From contig JAHHTK010000006.1 of NCBI GenBank assembly GCA_020024695.1, positions 1-47,394 on the forward strand: a stretch of 47,394 nucleotides of DNA, written 5' to 3'. Both the position numbers and the translations under genes were made by a program. This DNA is from Ureaplasma sp. GTDB taxonomy: Bacteria; Bacillota_I; Bacilli_A; Mycoplasmatales; Mycoplasmoidaceae. The notes below the pieces were generated by a model. The model made no database searches. It was not told the DNA's origin and worked only from the letters and a program-made list of their open reading frames with translations. This document shows, piece by piece, positions 10,866 to 19,877 of this stretch (the stretch's first letter is position 1; the number at the start of each line of letters is the position of its first letter).

Positions 10866-11225
10866 GATTGTCTCCTTAAATAAATTTTTTAAATTTATGA
10901 TTTAACTATTATAAAGGATAACCAGACAATTACAAACATAGAAAGAATGAATTCGTGCAATTCTTTTCAATTAACGATTAATTTCAACCTTTACTAAGAA
11001 GATAAGGACATTAACCCCTCTTAAACTAACATCCTTGAAATTTATGGTGCAAAACAAAAAACAGGTCTTAAAACGGATTAAAAACCCGTTTTTAGGCGAT
11101 TATTTACAATTTCTAGCAATTCAGAACCTGGTTGTCGTTTATAATTTGATAAAATAATTTTGCTTTTAAACAAGACAAAACAAAGGTTGGATAACAAAAG
11201 CTAGTAATCAAACAACGGGAGTAAT
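10866..11225. promoter_or_regulatory. 360-nt divergent intergenic region with two candidate -10 boxes
   Basis: This gap separates the RNase J-like gene (minus) from cytidine deaminase (plus). TATAAT reads on the minus strand at 10908-10913, about 43 nt before the RNase J-like start, and TATAAT reads on the plus strand at 11140-11145, about 80 nt before cdd; neither has a good -35. A hairpin AAAACGG (11070-11076)/CCGTTTT (11086-11092) followed by TTA lies between them. A 37-codon frame at 11044-11157 has no ribosome binding site and is probably chance. Otherwise I see nothing. Confidence 0.4.
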
Positions 11226-11609
11226 ATGTTTAATCGTTTATTAAAATTACTTGATAATGCCTATGCTGCTTACTCAAATTATCGGGTTGCAGCCATTATT
11301 GAAACAGACCAAGGGATTTTTGAAGGTACCAATGTTGAAAATGGAGTTTATCCGTTAAGTTTCTGTGCCGAACAAGTGGCTATTTGTAATGCGGTTAGTC
11401 ACGGAGCTAGAAAAGTCCATAAATTATATTTATTAACAGATTCTAGTCATGAATTTGGAACCCCATGTGGGGCTTGTCGCCAAGTGATGGCCGAATTCAT
11501 GGATCGCAATAGTGAAGTTGTCATTTACAACAAACAAGGTGAATGTATGACTTTAACCATTAATGAATTATTACCATTAATGTGACACAAAGATCATTTA
11601 AACAAATAA
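11226..11609 (+). CDS. cdd: Cytidine deaminase
   Basis: 127 residues from ATG 11226 with GGGAG 5 nt upstream. It deaminates cytidine and deoxycytidine to uridine and deoxyuridine in pyrimidine salvage, a typical mycoplasma pathway. The zinc site is complete: CAEQ (Cys 47, catalytic Glu 49) and PCGACRQ (Cys 81 and Cys 84), with the substrate loop ENGVYPLS before it and NYRVAAII near the N-terminus. Length is normal for the homotetrameric form. One TGA Trp lies near the end (11583). It stands alone between two intergenic regions and is followed by terminators. Confidence 0.95.
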
Positions 11610-11610
11610 A

Positions 11611-11645
11611 AATAGGCTGAGATGAATTCTCACCCTATTTTTTTA
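11611..11645. terminator. Bidirectional terminator, cdd / lon
   Basis: AATAGG...GAG and CTC...CCTATT form a stem around ATGAATT, followed by TTTTTTT on plus and by TTTTTATTTG on minus. It serves cdd on one strand and lon on the other. Confidence 0.8.
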
Positions 11646-11651
11646 TTCTGG

Positions 11652-11681
11652 AAGTAACTAAATTATTTAGTTACTTTTTTA
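11652..11681 (+). terminator. Second hairpin overlapping the lon stop codon
   Basis: AAGTAACTAAAT and ATTTAGTTACTT form a perfect 12-bp stem with a 1-nt centre (so a smaller real loop), followed on plus by TTTTT. It includes the last codons and the stop of lon on the minus strand, so coding and terminator function overlap. Confidence 0.55.
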
Positions 11682-14125
11682 GTGGTTTTGCAACTGGTTT
11701 TAGCTGCTTTGGTTTCTTTCACAGCGGTACAATAACTTAATTCTTCTTCTAACGGAATAATGTAATCAGCTGGTTTATTTGCAAAATGTGGAGCAAATAA
11801 AAGAACATACATTTGTTGGTAATGTTCAATTAAATGGAATTCCACTTTATCACGAATTTCGTGTGGAATGTCATCTAAGAAACGTTCGTCATCAATTGGA
11901 ATAAAGATTTCGTTGACCCCCACCCGTTGAGCTGAAATCACTTTTTCTTTAACCCCACCAATGATACCAACTTTACCCCGTAAAGTAATTTCCCCAGTCA
12001 TGGAGATGGTAGTTTTGACTGGAATATTAGTTAAAGCTGAAATTAATGCTGTAGTTAAAGTGACCCCTGCACTTGGACCATCTTTTGGAATGCCCCCTGC
12101 TGGAGCGTGGACGTGGATGTCGATTTGGCCAAAGACATCTGGGTTAATGTGGAAGTGAGCGGCATTAGCTTTTACATAACCTAAAGCGACTTTAACAGAT
12201 TCGCTCATGGTTTGTTCAAGGTTACCAGTAATGATAACATCACCTTTACCTTTAAAGAAAGTGGCTTCGATTGGTAATAAGTCCCCACCCGCTTGAGTAT
12301 AAGCCATACCGTTAACAATCCCTGGAATTGCTTCTTTGTCTTTTAAGGTTAAGTCAAATTTACGTTTGCCTAATAAACGATTCACTTCTTTAGCATCAAT
12401 TACAGTTGGCACTGGTTCGCCTAATAATTGAGCTTTGGCAACTTTACTTGCAAGTGATGATAAGTAACGGTCAAGTTCCCGAACCCCAGCTTCTCTGGTG
12501 TAGTAATTGATTAATTCATCAATTGCATCGTCAGTGAAACTTAATTCACCTTCTTTAAAACCAGCGTTTTCTAAAACCCGTTTAACTAAGTGAGTCTTAG
12601 CAATTTCTTTCTTTTCGTTAGCTGTATAACTACTTAATTCAATGACTTCCATACGGTCAAGTAATTCATATGGAATCCGATCATAATAGTTAGCGGTACA
12701 GACGAACATAACTTTTGATAAGTCGTAGTCTTCTTCAAGATAGTTATCGTTGAAACGAACGTTTTGTTCTGGGTCTAAAACTTCTAATAAAGCAGCAGCT
12801 GGATCACCCCGTTGATCGCTAGTCATCTTATCAATTTCGTCTAATAAGAATAATGGGTTGACCACGCCAGCTTTTTTCATCCCTTGGATAATTCTACCTG
12901 GCATTGCTCCTAAATAAGTTTTACGGTGACCACGAATTTCGCTTTCATCACGGACCCCACCTAAAGCCATCTTGATATATTTTTTACCTAAAGCGTCAGC
13001 GATGGAGTGAGCTAAAGTAGTTTTCCCAACCCCTGGAGCCCCTACTAAACATAAAATTGGTGAACGGCCATTTGGATTTTTTTGACGAACGGCTAAGAAA
13101 TCAAGGATTCTTTCCTTAACTTTTTGAATACCATAGTGACTGTCATCAAGAGCTTGTTTAACACCCTTGAAATCAGTGGAATCTTTGGTTTCTTGTCAGT
13201 ATGGAAGGTCTAATAATCAATCCATATAGGTTTTGATAATTCCACTTTCTTGACCCGTCATTGCAGTTTCATAACGACCAAGTTCACTTAAAGCACGTTC
13301 TTTAATGTGCTTTGGATATGGGTTAGAATTAATTTTGTTCCGAATAGCATCAGCGTCATCTTCACGTGAAGCAATTTGACCTAATTCTTCTTTAACAGCA
13401 CGTAATTTTTCCCGTAAATAGAATTCTTTTTGTTGTTTACTTAAACGGTTATTGATGGTACTGTTAATTAAAGTATCTACTTCAGCTTCTTGAGCTTCAG
13501 TTCTTTGACTGTCATAAATTGCATCAATAAGGACTAAACTCATTTCGTATAAGCTATTAGCATTTAAGTATTCAGCACGTTGTTTGTAGTTTAAGACAAC
13601 CATTGCTAAACTGTTAAGTCCTAAGATAAAATCGTCAATATCAATTGGTGAAAGAATATCACGTTTTAAATCGTCACTAATGGTGTCAGGGAAAGTTTTA
13701 AGATATTTTTTAATGTCTTTTTCGACAATTTTTAAAGGTTCTGCAAAAAGAGGTGATAATTCACTGTAACCTTCTGTTTCGTCGATGATTGGTTTTGGTA
13801 TTCAACCAATTTGAGCTGGAATTTCGGTGGTTCCTTTTGGTTTAATAATTTCAACTCTTTGAATCCCTGTTAAAAAGACTCTTAAAGATCCGTCATCGTT
13901 GTGTTGAATTTCTTCAACCCGACTTTGAACAGCCATAGAACGAATATATTCTAAAGTTGGGTTGTCAAGAATAGGATCTGTTTGAGTGGCTAAAATAAGA
14001 AGGCGATCCTTTTGATAAGCATCTTCAACTGCTTTAATACTGCTTTCCCGACCGATATCTAAATAAATACTAGTATCTGGTAAACAAGTTTCGGTACGAG
14101 AAATTAAAATTGGTTTTGTTCTCAT
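11663..14125 (-). CDS. lon: ATP-dependent protease Lon
   Basis: 820 residues, start ATG 14125 with AGGAG upstream. Lon degrades misfolded and regulatory proteins in the cytoplasm as a ring hexamer. The order is classic: N-terminal substrate-binding domain (about 1-200, starting PILISRTETCLPDTSI), a coiled helical segment with SKQQKEFYLREKLRAVKEEL (about 218-237), the AAA+ module with Walker A GAPGVGKTT (about 362-370) and Walker B FLLDEIDK (about 426-433), and a C-terminal protease domain with the Ser-Lys dyad in KDGPSAG (Ser about 685) and GGVKEK (Lys about 726). The length is normal for mycoplasma Lon. A basic tail rich in Lys and Thr ends the protein. A CIRCE-type operator lies 34 nt upstream of the start, implying HrcA heat-shock control. 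Four TGA Trp codons are present. Confidence 0.97.
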
Positions 14126-14158
14126 GTTATCTCCTCTATTTTTTAGGATAAAGTTATT

Positions 14159-14185
14159 TTAGCACAAAACACCTTTAAGTGCTAA
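14159..14185 (-). promoter_or_regulatory. CIRCE operator (HrcA binding site) upstream of lon
   Basis: TTAGCACAA (14159-14167), a 9-nt spacer, then AAGTGCTAA (14177-14185). The consensus is TTAGCACTC-N9-GAGTGCTAA; the 9-9-9 geometry is exact and 15 of 18 arm bases match. It lies between the lon start and a likely upstream promoter, so bound HrcA would block transcription of lon until heat shock. Control of lon by CIRCE is known in other mycoplasmas. Confidence 0.85.
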
Positions 14186-14226
14186 TTGTTTTAAAATTAA
14201 TTCAAAAATCAATAAAGTTTAACAAA

Positions 14227-14253
14227 AGATTACTACATAGTAGTAATCTCGTT
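14227..14253 (-). terminator. Terminator of the surface protein gene
   Basis: AGATTACTAC (14227-14236) and GTAGTAATCT (14240-14249) form a perfect 10-bp stem with a 3-nt loop (effectively 9 bp with 5 nt). On the minus strand it is followed by TTTGTT. It lies 63 nt past the stop of the gene at 14312. Confidence 0.65.
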
Positions 14254-14311
14254 CTTTAAAAAAAACTTGGTTTTTTCTTTACAAAACTGATTTTTAAATG
14301 GCAATGGTTAT

Positions 14312-15712
14312 TTATTTGGTAATGTAATATTGTCTTAATAAAGCTGTTTTTTTATCAGTGGCAAGAGTTCATTGACGAGCTTGAACTGATTTGCTAGAAC
14401 TAGTAATGAAACGTTGTAAGTCAAGGCCTTTAAAGCCACCGTTAGAAATACTGTTGTATAAAGACACCATGCTGGCTGCAAACTTGGTATTCGCAGCTTC
14501 ACCAGCAAAACCATCTAAGTTATCGCTCGCATTGCTTGGGACGCTACTTAATTCACTACCTAAAACAACACTTTCATTTTTGATACTACTGTGAGCAAAG
14601 CCAATGTAGTGACCTTTGGATGACGCAAATCCATTATCAACATAAGTTGGGTTTAACTTATTTTTAAATAAGGTAAATGATTCAACGTATTTTTTAGCTC
14701 CAATATCGTTCCGATAAAGTTTTGTTGTGCCATCTGGAGCTTCATATGTATTAGCTTCTAAACTGCTATTTAAAGGGTTGAAATCGAATCCATAGAATTG
14801 GCCGTCGTTATTTTTACGTTCGTTAGCTCAGTTATATTCTTTATTTAAGGTTTCAGCTTGTTCACCTAACTTGGTGTTCGCATCAGTTTGATCTTCAGGT
14901 TTTAAATTATCTTGGTAACCTAATAAATTTTGGAATAAGGTTAAGGAAGTAGCGACTTTAAAGTTTCAGTCTCCTTTGTCATCTTTTGTACCAAGGTTTT
15001 TGCTACTACCTTCATTTTGTTTTAAATAATCCTTATAGAAAGGGGAGCCAACTTTAAAAGTATAAGTTCCATCTTGGTTAACTACGACATCGTGTAAGCA
15101 AGATACCACATATTCTTTATAGTCGACTAAGGATTGCATTGCGTCATAGTTTAATTTATCATGAACTAAAACAATACTTGGTAAGTCTGCCATAATGTTT
15201 AAGGCTTTAGAACTCGTTACATATTGGAAACTGGTTTGAATTGATCCTGCTTGATAACTCGCTTCAACTTTATGAGCATCAAACACAATCTTGTTGTCAG
15301 CAGTTAAATCGAACCCAAATTTATTAAAGTTAATGTTACGATTGCCTACCCCATCCTTTAAAGTATACATATTATCGTATAAGAATTGGTTGGATAAAGC
15401 ATCCCCATCACTAGCAAATAAGACAATGTAGTTGCCTGAAGCATATTGGTTGGTTCCATTTAATAAAACATCTAAGGAAACGTTAGGTGTTCCCCCAACA
15501 AAGTGAGCTAAATTGCCAGCTTCTGAATTGGCAAAGACTGAAACTGGTTGGTTAGTTTTTAAACTACGATAAACTTGTTGGTTATCTACTAACTGGGTGC
15601 CAAAGAATTCATTACTTTGGACCACTTGTGGTAAATATAAACCACTGGCCACAATACCACCAACAGCAGCGACCCCTCCAAAAGATAACCCGATAATTTG
15701 TTTGAAATTCAT
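14312..15712 (-). CDS. Membrane-anchored surface protein, unknown function
   Basis: 466 residues, start ATG 15712 with AGGAAG 7 nt upstream. The N-terminus is a signal-anchor MNFKQIIGLSFGGVAAVGG followed by hydrophobic residues to about 27, without a lipobox Cys, so the protein is probably held outside by this helix or released by signal peptidase. The ectodomain has strand-rich segments (GNYIVLFASDGDALSNQ, about 92-108; FNKFGFDLTADNKIVFD, about 128-144) and a C-terminal helical part (AASMVSLYNSISNGGFKGLD, about 418-437). It carries two TGA Trp codons near residues 249 and 450. I recognise no domain. The N-terminal anchor resembles in style that of the BMP-type protein at 25599, but the bodies do not look alike. 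A divergent promoter region separates it from miaB. Confidence 0.82.
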
Positions 15713-15763
15713 AAATACTTCCTAATAACTTCGCTAAATAAGAGAATTTTAATAAAATTAACT

Positions 15764-15793
15764 ATTGTATAATAAATTGATTATATGTGACAA
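15764..15793 (-). promoter_or_regulatory. Candidate promoter of the surface protein gene
   Basis: On the minus strand TTGTCA (15788-15793) and TACAAT (15764-15769) are separated by 18 nt, about 52 nt before the start at 15712. It overlaps the upstream side of the miaB promoter region. Confidence 0.4.
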
Positions 15794-15803
15794 ATAAAAA
15801 TAT

Positions 15804-15831
15804 TTGACACTCGATATAAACATTTTATAAT
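15804..15831 (+). promoter_or_regulatory. Consensus sigma-A promoter of the miaB operon
   Basis: TTGACA (15804-15809), a 16-nt spacer, TATAAT (15826-15831): both boxes match the consensus exactly, which is rare in this window. The start codon of miaB is 27 nt downstream of the -10. Confidence 0.85.
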
Positions 15832-15857
15832 ATCTAATTATTTATAAGGTAATTTCT

Positions 15858-17312
15858 ATGGCAAAAACATTCAAAAAAATTGATTTCGATAAATATTTTA
15901 TGCCTGATTTAAAAAAGGCACGTAGTCGTAAACAAAGTGCAGTAATTTATAACGACTGCTTTAGCATTCCCACCAATATTGCTGGGTATGGAAAAAATAA
16001 AAACGCTTATGTAAGAACCTATGGGTGTCAAAGTAATGTGCGGGATGGTGAAACCTTAAAAGGAATTTTGCAAGCCATTGGGTACCACATTATTGAAGAT
16101 GAAAAAGACGCCGATTTAATTATTTTAAATACCTGTGCGATTCGGGAAAACGCGGAACAAAAAGTGTTTGGAGAAATTGGGTTTTTAAAACAATTAAAGG
16201 TCACCAAACCCAATTTAATTTTTGGAATCGCTGGTTGTATGAGTCAAGAAAAACACGTGGTAGAACGGATTTTATCCCGTTGTGATAACGTTGATTTTGT
16301 CATCGGAACCCATAACATTTTCCGCTTACCACAAGTTTTAGAAGGGGTCATTTTATCCCAAAATACCGTGGTAGAAGTATGATCAAAAGAAGGTGATATT
16401 ATTGAAAACACCCCTTCTTATCGGGACTCTAACATTAAAGCGTGAGTCAATATTATGTATGGTTGCGATAAATTCTGTACCTATTGTATTGTGCCATATA
16501 CTCGGGGTAAACAAAGAAGCCGTAGCAAAGAAGATATTTTAGCTGAAATCCATGACTTAATTAAGCAAGGATATCAAGAAATTACCTTACTTGGTCAAAA
16601 CGTTAACTCATACGGAAAAGATTTAAAAGATGGGGGTCGTTTTGCCGATCTTTTAGATGAAGTAGCCTCTTTACCAATCCCACGGATTCGGTTCACCACT
16701 TCTAATCCGTTTGATTGAACCAATGACATTATTGATGTAATTAAAAAGCATCCCAACATTATGCCATATTTACACTTACCAGTTCAATCAGGAAGCGAAG
16801 AAATTTTAAGAAAAATGAATCGGGTTATGTCAATTGATCAATATTTAAAAAACATTGAATACATTCGTCAAAACATTCCTGATGTCGCTATTTCAACCGA
16901 CATCATTGTTGGGTTCCCAAATGAAACTGATGAACAATTCCAAGCCACCTTGGATTTATATGATAAAGTCAAATATGACAATGCTTATACATTCATTTAT
17001 TCACCACGGGAAGGCACTCCTGCAGCAGGCATGATTGATAACATTGATATGGAAACCAAAATCAACCGTTTGAATGCTTTAAATGAAAAAGTAAAACAAT
17101 ATGCCAAAGAAAATAACGATAAATTTGTCGGTCGTGTCTTAAGTGTTTTAGTGGAAGGTCCTTCTAAAACTAACCCTGATGTTTTAACAGGGTATTCACC
17201 TAACTGAAAGGTGGTCAACTTTACTGGGAATGCCCGACCAGGAACTACTGTTAATGTCAAAATTGTGTCAGCTAACCGCTTTAGTTTAAATGGAGAATTA
17301 GTTGAAAAATAA
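15858..17312 (+). CDS. miaB: tRNA methylthiotransferase MiaB
   Basis: 484 residues from ATG 15858, with AAGG upstream. MiaB adds the 2-methylthio group to N6-isopentenyl-A37 of tRNAs that read UNN codons, using two 4Fe-4S clusters and S-adenosylmethionine. The N-terminal UPF0004 domain supplies three cluster cysteines (TYGCQSN Cys 57, NTCAIRE Cys 93, AGCMSQE Cys 127). The radical SAM motif CxxxCxxC is MYGCDKFCTYC (Cys 203, 207, 210). PYLHLPVQSGS (about 302) and FPNETDEQF (about 353) are family landmarks, and the C-terminal 65 or so residues (GRVLSVLVEG...) form the TRAM RNA-binding domain. The first gene of the operon; it overlaps mnmA by 11 nt. Two TGA Trp codons split it under the standard code. 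MiaA, which makes the substrate, is not in the window. Confidence 0.95.
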
Positions 17313-18480
17313 ACCCAATCACAAACCCACTGTTGTAATCGGAATGAGTGGGGGTGTTGACAGTAGTTTCATTGCTTATTTATTAAAACAAACCGAGGCC
17401 TACCATTTAGTTGGGGTTTTCATGCAAAACTGGGACAGTTTTATTAATAATGAATTCAATTATGATAACCATGGGAATGACAAAGGATGTGATGCGTCAG
17501 TTGATTTTAAAGAAGCTCAAAAAGTCGCTGATATGTTAGGGATTGAGTTACATAAGATTGATTTTATTGATGAATATTATGACCAAGTCTTTAATTACTT
17601 TTTAGACGAACTCAAACATAATCGGACTCCAAACCCTGATATTTTATGTAACCGTCAAATTAAGTTTGATGCATTTTTAAAATATGCAATTGAACACTTT
17701 GATGCTGATTATATTGCGATGGGCCACTATGCTGGAGTCTTACATAATCCTGACCAAAGTTATTTAATTATGCACCCTGATCAAAATAAAGACCAAACTT
17801 ATTTTTTATGTGGGTTAAGTCAATATCAATTATCAAAGTCGTTGTTTCCGATTTATGGTTATGATAAACCAACGGTCCGAAAAATTATTGACCGCTTAGA
17901 TTTCCCTAATAAAAATAAAAAAGATTCCACAGGTATTTGTTTTATTGGGGAACGCAAAATGCAAACATTCTTGGCCAACTATTTACCCAACCAACCAGGG
18001 TTAATTAAACAAGTGGTGACCAATAAAGTAGTGGGCGAACACATTGGGTTAATGTATTACACCTTAGGTCAACGGAAAGGGTTAAATTGCGGAGGTCTTA
18101 GTGAACGTCACTTTGTGGCTGAAAAAGATTTAGCTAACAATGTCTTGTGAGTGGCTGGGGATAGTTTAGAAGACCAATATTTAGCTTCTAACCAAGCTTA
18201 TATCAAGGATATTAATTGAATTACTCCAATTAATTTTGATCAACCATTATATGTTCGGTTCCGTCACCGTCAAGCCTTACAATTAGTCACTTCAATCCAA
18301 CTTGATGGTGATCAATGTCTTATTGAATACGACCATCAAAAAAATGTCACCCCTGGCCAATATGCTGTCTTTTACCAACCACCATTTTGTCTTGGTGGGG
18401 GTCCAATTGAAGCAACAAATGCAAATGGACATAAAATAAATATAGAGAGTCTTCAAAATAAGAAAGTAAAACAATGGTAA
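17302..18480 (+). CDS. mnmA: tRNA-specific 2-thiouridylase MnmA
   Basis: 392 residues. The start is TTG 17302, supported by GGAG 6 nt upstream and because the next ATG (17344) lies inside the nucleotide-binding loop. MnmA adenylates and thiolates U34 in tRNAs for Lys, Glu and Gln. The PP-loop is GMSGGVDSS (14-22), the catalytic nucleophile lies in LCNRQIKF (Cys 116), and the second cysteine in GICFIGER (Cys 213). YTLGQRKG (about 253) is a family signature, and the C-terminal beta-barrel continues through two TGA Trp codons to the TAA at 18478. It overlaps miaB by 11 nt and the next gene by 7 nt, so translation is probably coupled. Its usual sulfur donor, a cysteine desulfurase, is not in the window. 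Confidence 0.95.
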
Positions 18481-19463
18481 AAGCAACCAAAAAAAATGGA
18501 CCCGATTCCCACAAACATAATTCCAAGGCCTGTGCCATTTCGTATTGTAATGAACTAGACCCATTAACCCAAATCCCAATTTTTGTGGCCATTCCTGTCA
18601 AGTGTGACAACTATGAATTAAAGTTAAACCAAAGCAGTATTAGTCCAATTCACTGTGATTGTGTCAATCAAATCAAGCAACCAAACTCTGAACGAATTAC
18701 CAATAGTTTATTAAACTCATCCTTTCAACCCCGAGTGCGTGTGAGTGATTTCTTAAACAGTAATATGGAAGTGGGTCAATTATGACAACCACTATTAAAC
18801 TTGTTAGGCAACTACATCACTTTTTGTGAACAACAAGCTAGTGAATACCAAGTCATTGGTAAGTCCAAATTTTATGTTCAAATTGATTGAGCCAAAAAGA
18901 AAAAGCAGTTGATTAAAATTCGGGACGAATGATTAAATTCAATGCACCAAATCTTAAGTGACAAAGACATTCACTTTAAAGAAACCCGAACCTTAATTTT
19001 TAAAACAACTAAATTATTGGTTCCCTTAACTGAAAATGGGTTATTGAACAGTTTGTTAATGAACAAAGACCAACCCTTAGTCATTGCTTGATTAGGGGCA
19101 TGTATGACCTTAAGTTCCATTGGGAATTATGCCCATGCTTTATGTAAGTATAGTAACCCACCTGGTCCTAAAAACGAATATTATAAAAAGACTGTGAATG
19201 ATTTTTGAAAACGGTTCTCCCAAATGGTGAAAATTAAAAAGACCCAGTTATCTAAAGATATTAAAAATGCTTTAGAAGACTGCAAAAAAGAATTGGAAAG
19301 TTTGAAAAAAGAATCCAATTTCTTAGATGTCATTAAGCAATATTTTTCAAGAACCACCAAGGGAAAATCATTAAAAATCATTAAAGAAACCGAACGGGTT
19401 ATTAATCTTGGTTTGAAACTCTTAGACTTTAAACGAGAAAATGTTTCTTTTAAATTCCTTTAA
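18474..19463 (+). CDS. Hypothetical protein with Cys/His-rich N-terminus
   Basis: 329 residues from ATG 18474, which overlaps the mnmA stop by 7 nt. I recognise no family. Residues 13-63 hold His 13 and 15 and Cys 20, 25, 44, 61 and 63 (HSKACAISYCN, VKCDN, IHCDCVN), spaced so that a zinc site is possible. The rest is mostly helical, with basic clusters (WAKKKKQLIKIRDEW, about 142-156) and a charged coiled-coil-like stretch about 245-285 (KNALEDCKKELESLKKES). One short hydrophobic patch (VIAWLGACMTLSSIGNY, about 203-219) is too weak to call a TM helix with confidence. Four TGA Trp codons. Its place between mnmA and thioredoxin hints at a thiol or tRNA-sulfur context, but that is guilt by association. 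Confidence 0.75.
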
Positions 19464-19483
19464 TTTATGAAAGTGAGATAACA

Positions 19484-19810
19484 ATGATAGATTGTAAAGA
19501 CTTAGATCAATTCGATCAATTTGTGGCCCAAAAAGACCGCTTATTAATCTTAGACTTTTATCGTCCTGATTGTGGCCCATGTAAAATGTTAAGCCCAGTG
19601 TTAGAAAACATTTGCATGGTCCGTCCTGACATCCAAGGTTTAAAATTAAACCTTTATCAATTTAGCGATTTAGCTTACCAATTTCGTGTTGAAGTTGTGC
19701 CAACTGTTTATTTTGTTTACAACCAAGCTGTTGTCGGTAAATTTGTTGGTTATAATAGCGAAGACAATATTCTTGATTACATTCAAGAAATTCAACAAAC
19801 TTTAAAATAA
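19484..19810 (+). CDS. trxA: Thioredoxin-like protein
   Basis: 108 residues from ATG 19484 with GTGAGA upstream, 20 nt after the previous stop. It has the thioredoxin fold: LLILDFYRPDCGPCKML (20-36) contains the CGPC redox site (Cys 30 and 33), and VEVVPTVYF (about 70-78) contains the cis-proline. The residue before the first Cys is Asp where classical thioredoxins have Trp, which may change partner or redox potential. Thioredoxin keeps cytoplasmic disulfides reduced; in an organism without glutathione it is expected to be the main system. It is the last gene of the miaB operon, followed by a terminator. Confidence 0.9.
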   Translation: MIDCKDLDQFDQFVAQKDRLLILDFYRPDCGPCKMLSPVLENICMVRPDIQGLKLNLYQFSDLAYQFRVEVVPTVYFVYNQAVVGKFVGYNSEDNILDYIQEIQQTLK

Positions 19811-19834
19811 TTGTTTATTTTATTGTTAAAATAG

Positions 19835-19860
19835 AATAATGCTATAAGCATTATTTTTTT
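19835..19860 (+). terminator. Terminator of the miaB-trxA operon
   Basis: AATAATGC (19835-19842) and GCATTATT (19848-19855) with loop TATAA, followed by TTTTT. Only 17 nt separate it from the polC start, so polC must use read-through or a promoter buried in the trxA end or hairpin. Confidence 0.8.
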
Positions 19861-19877
19861 ATTGCAAAGGGGTTCTT

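Noticed and set aside
11044..11157. 37-codon frame between the RNase J-like gene and cdd
   Set aside because: No ribosome binding site, no recognisable motif, and it contains a hairpin. Length is within chance for noncoding DNA.
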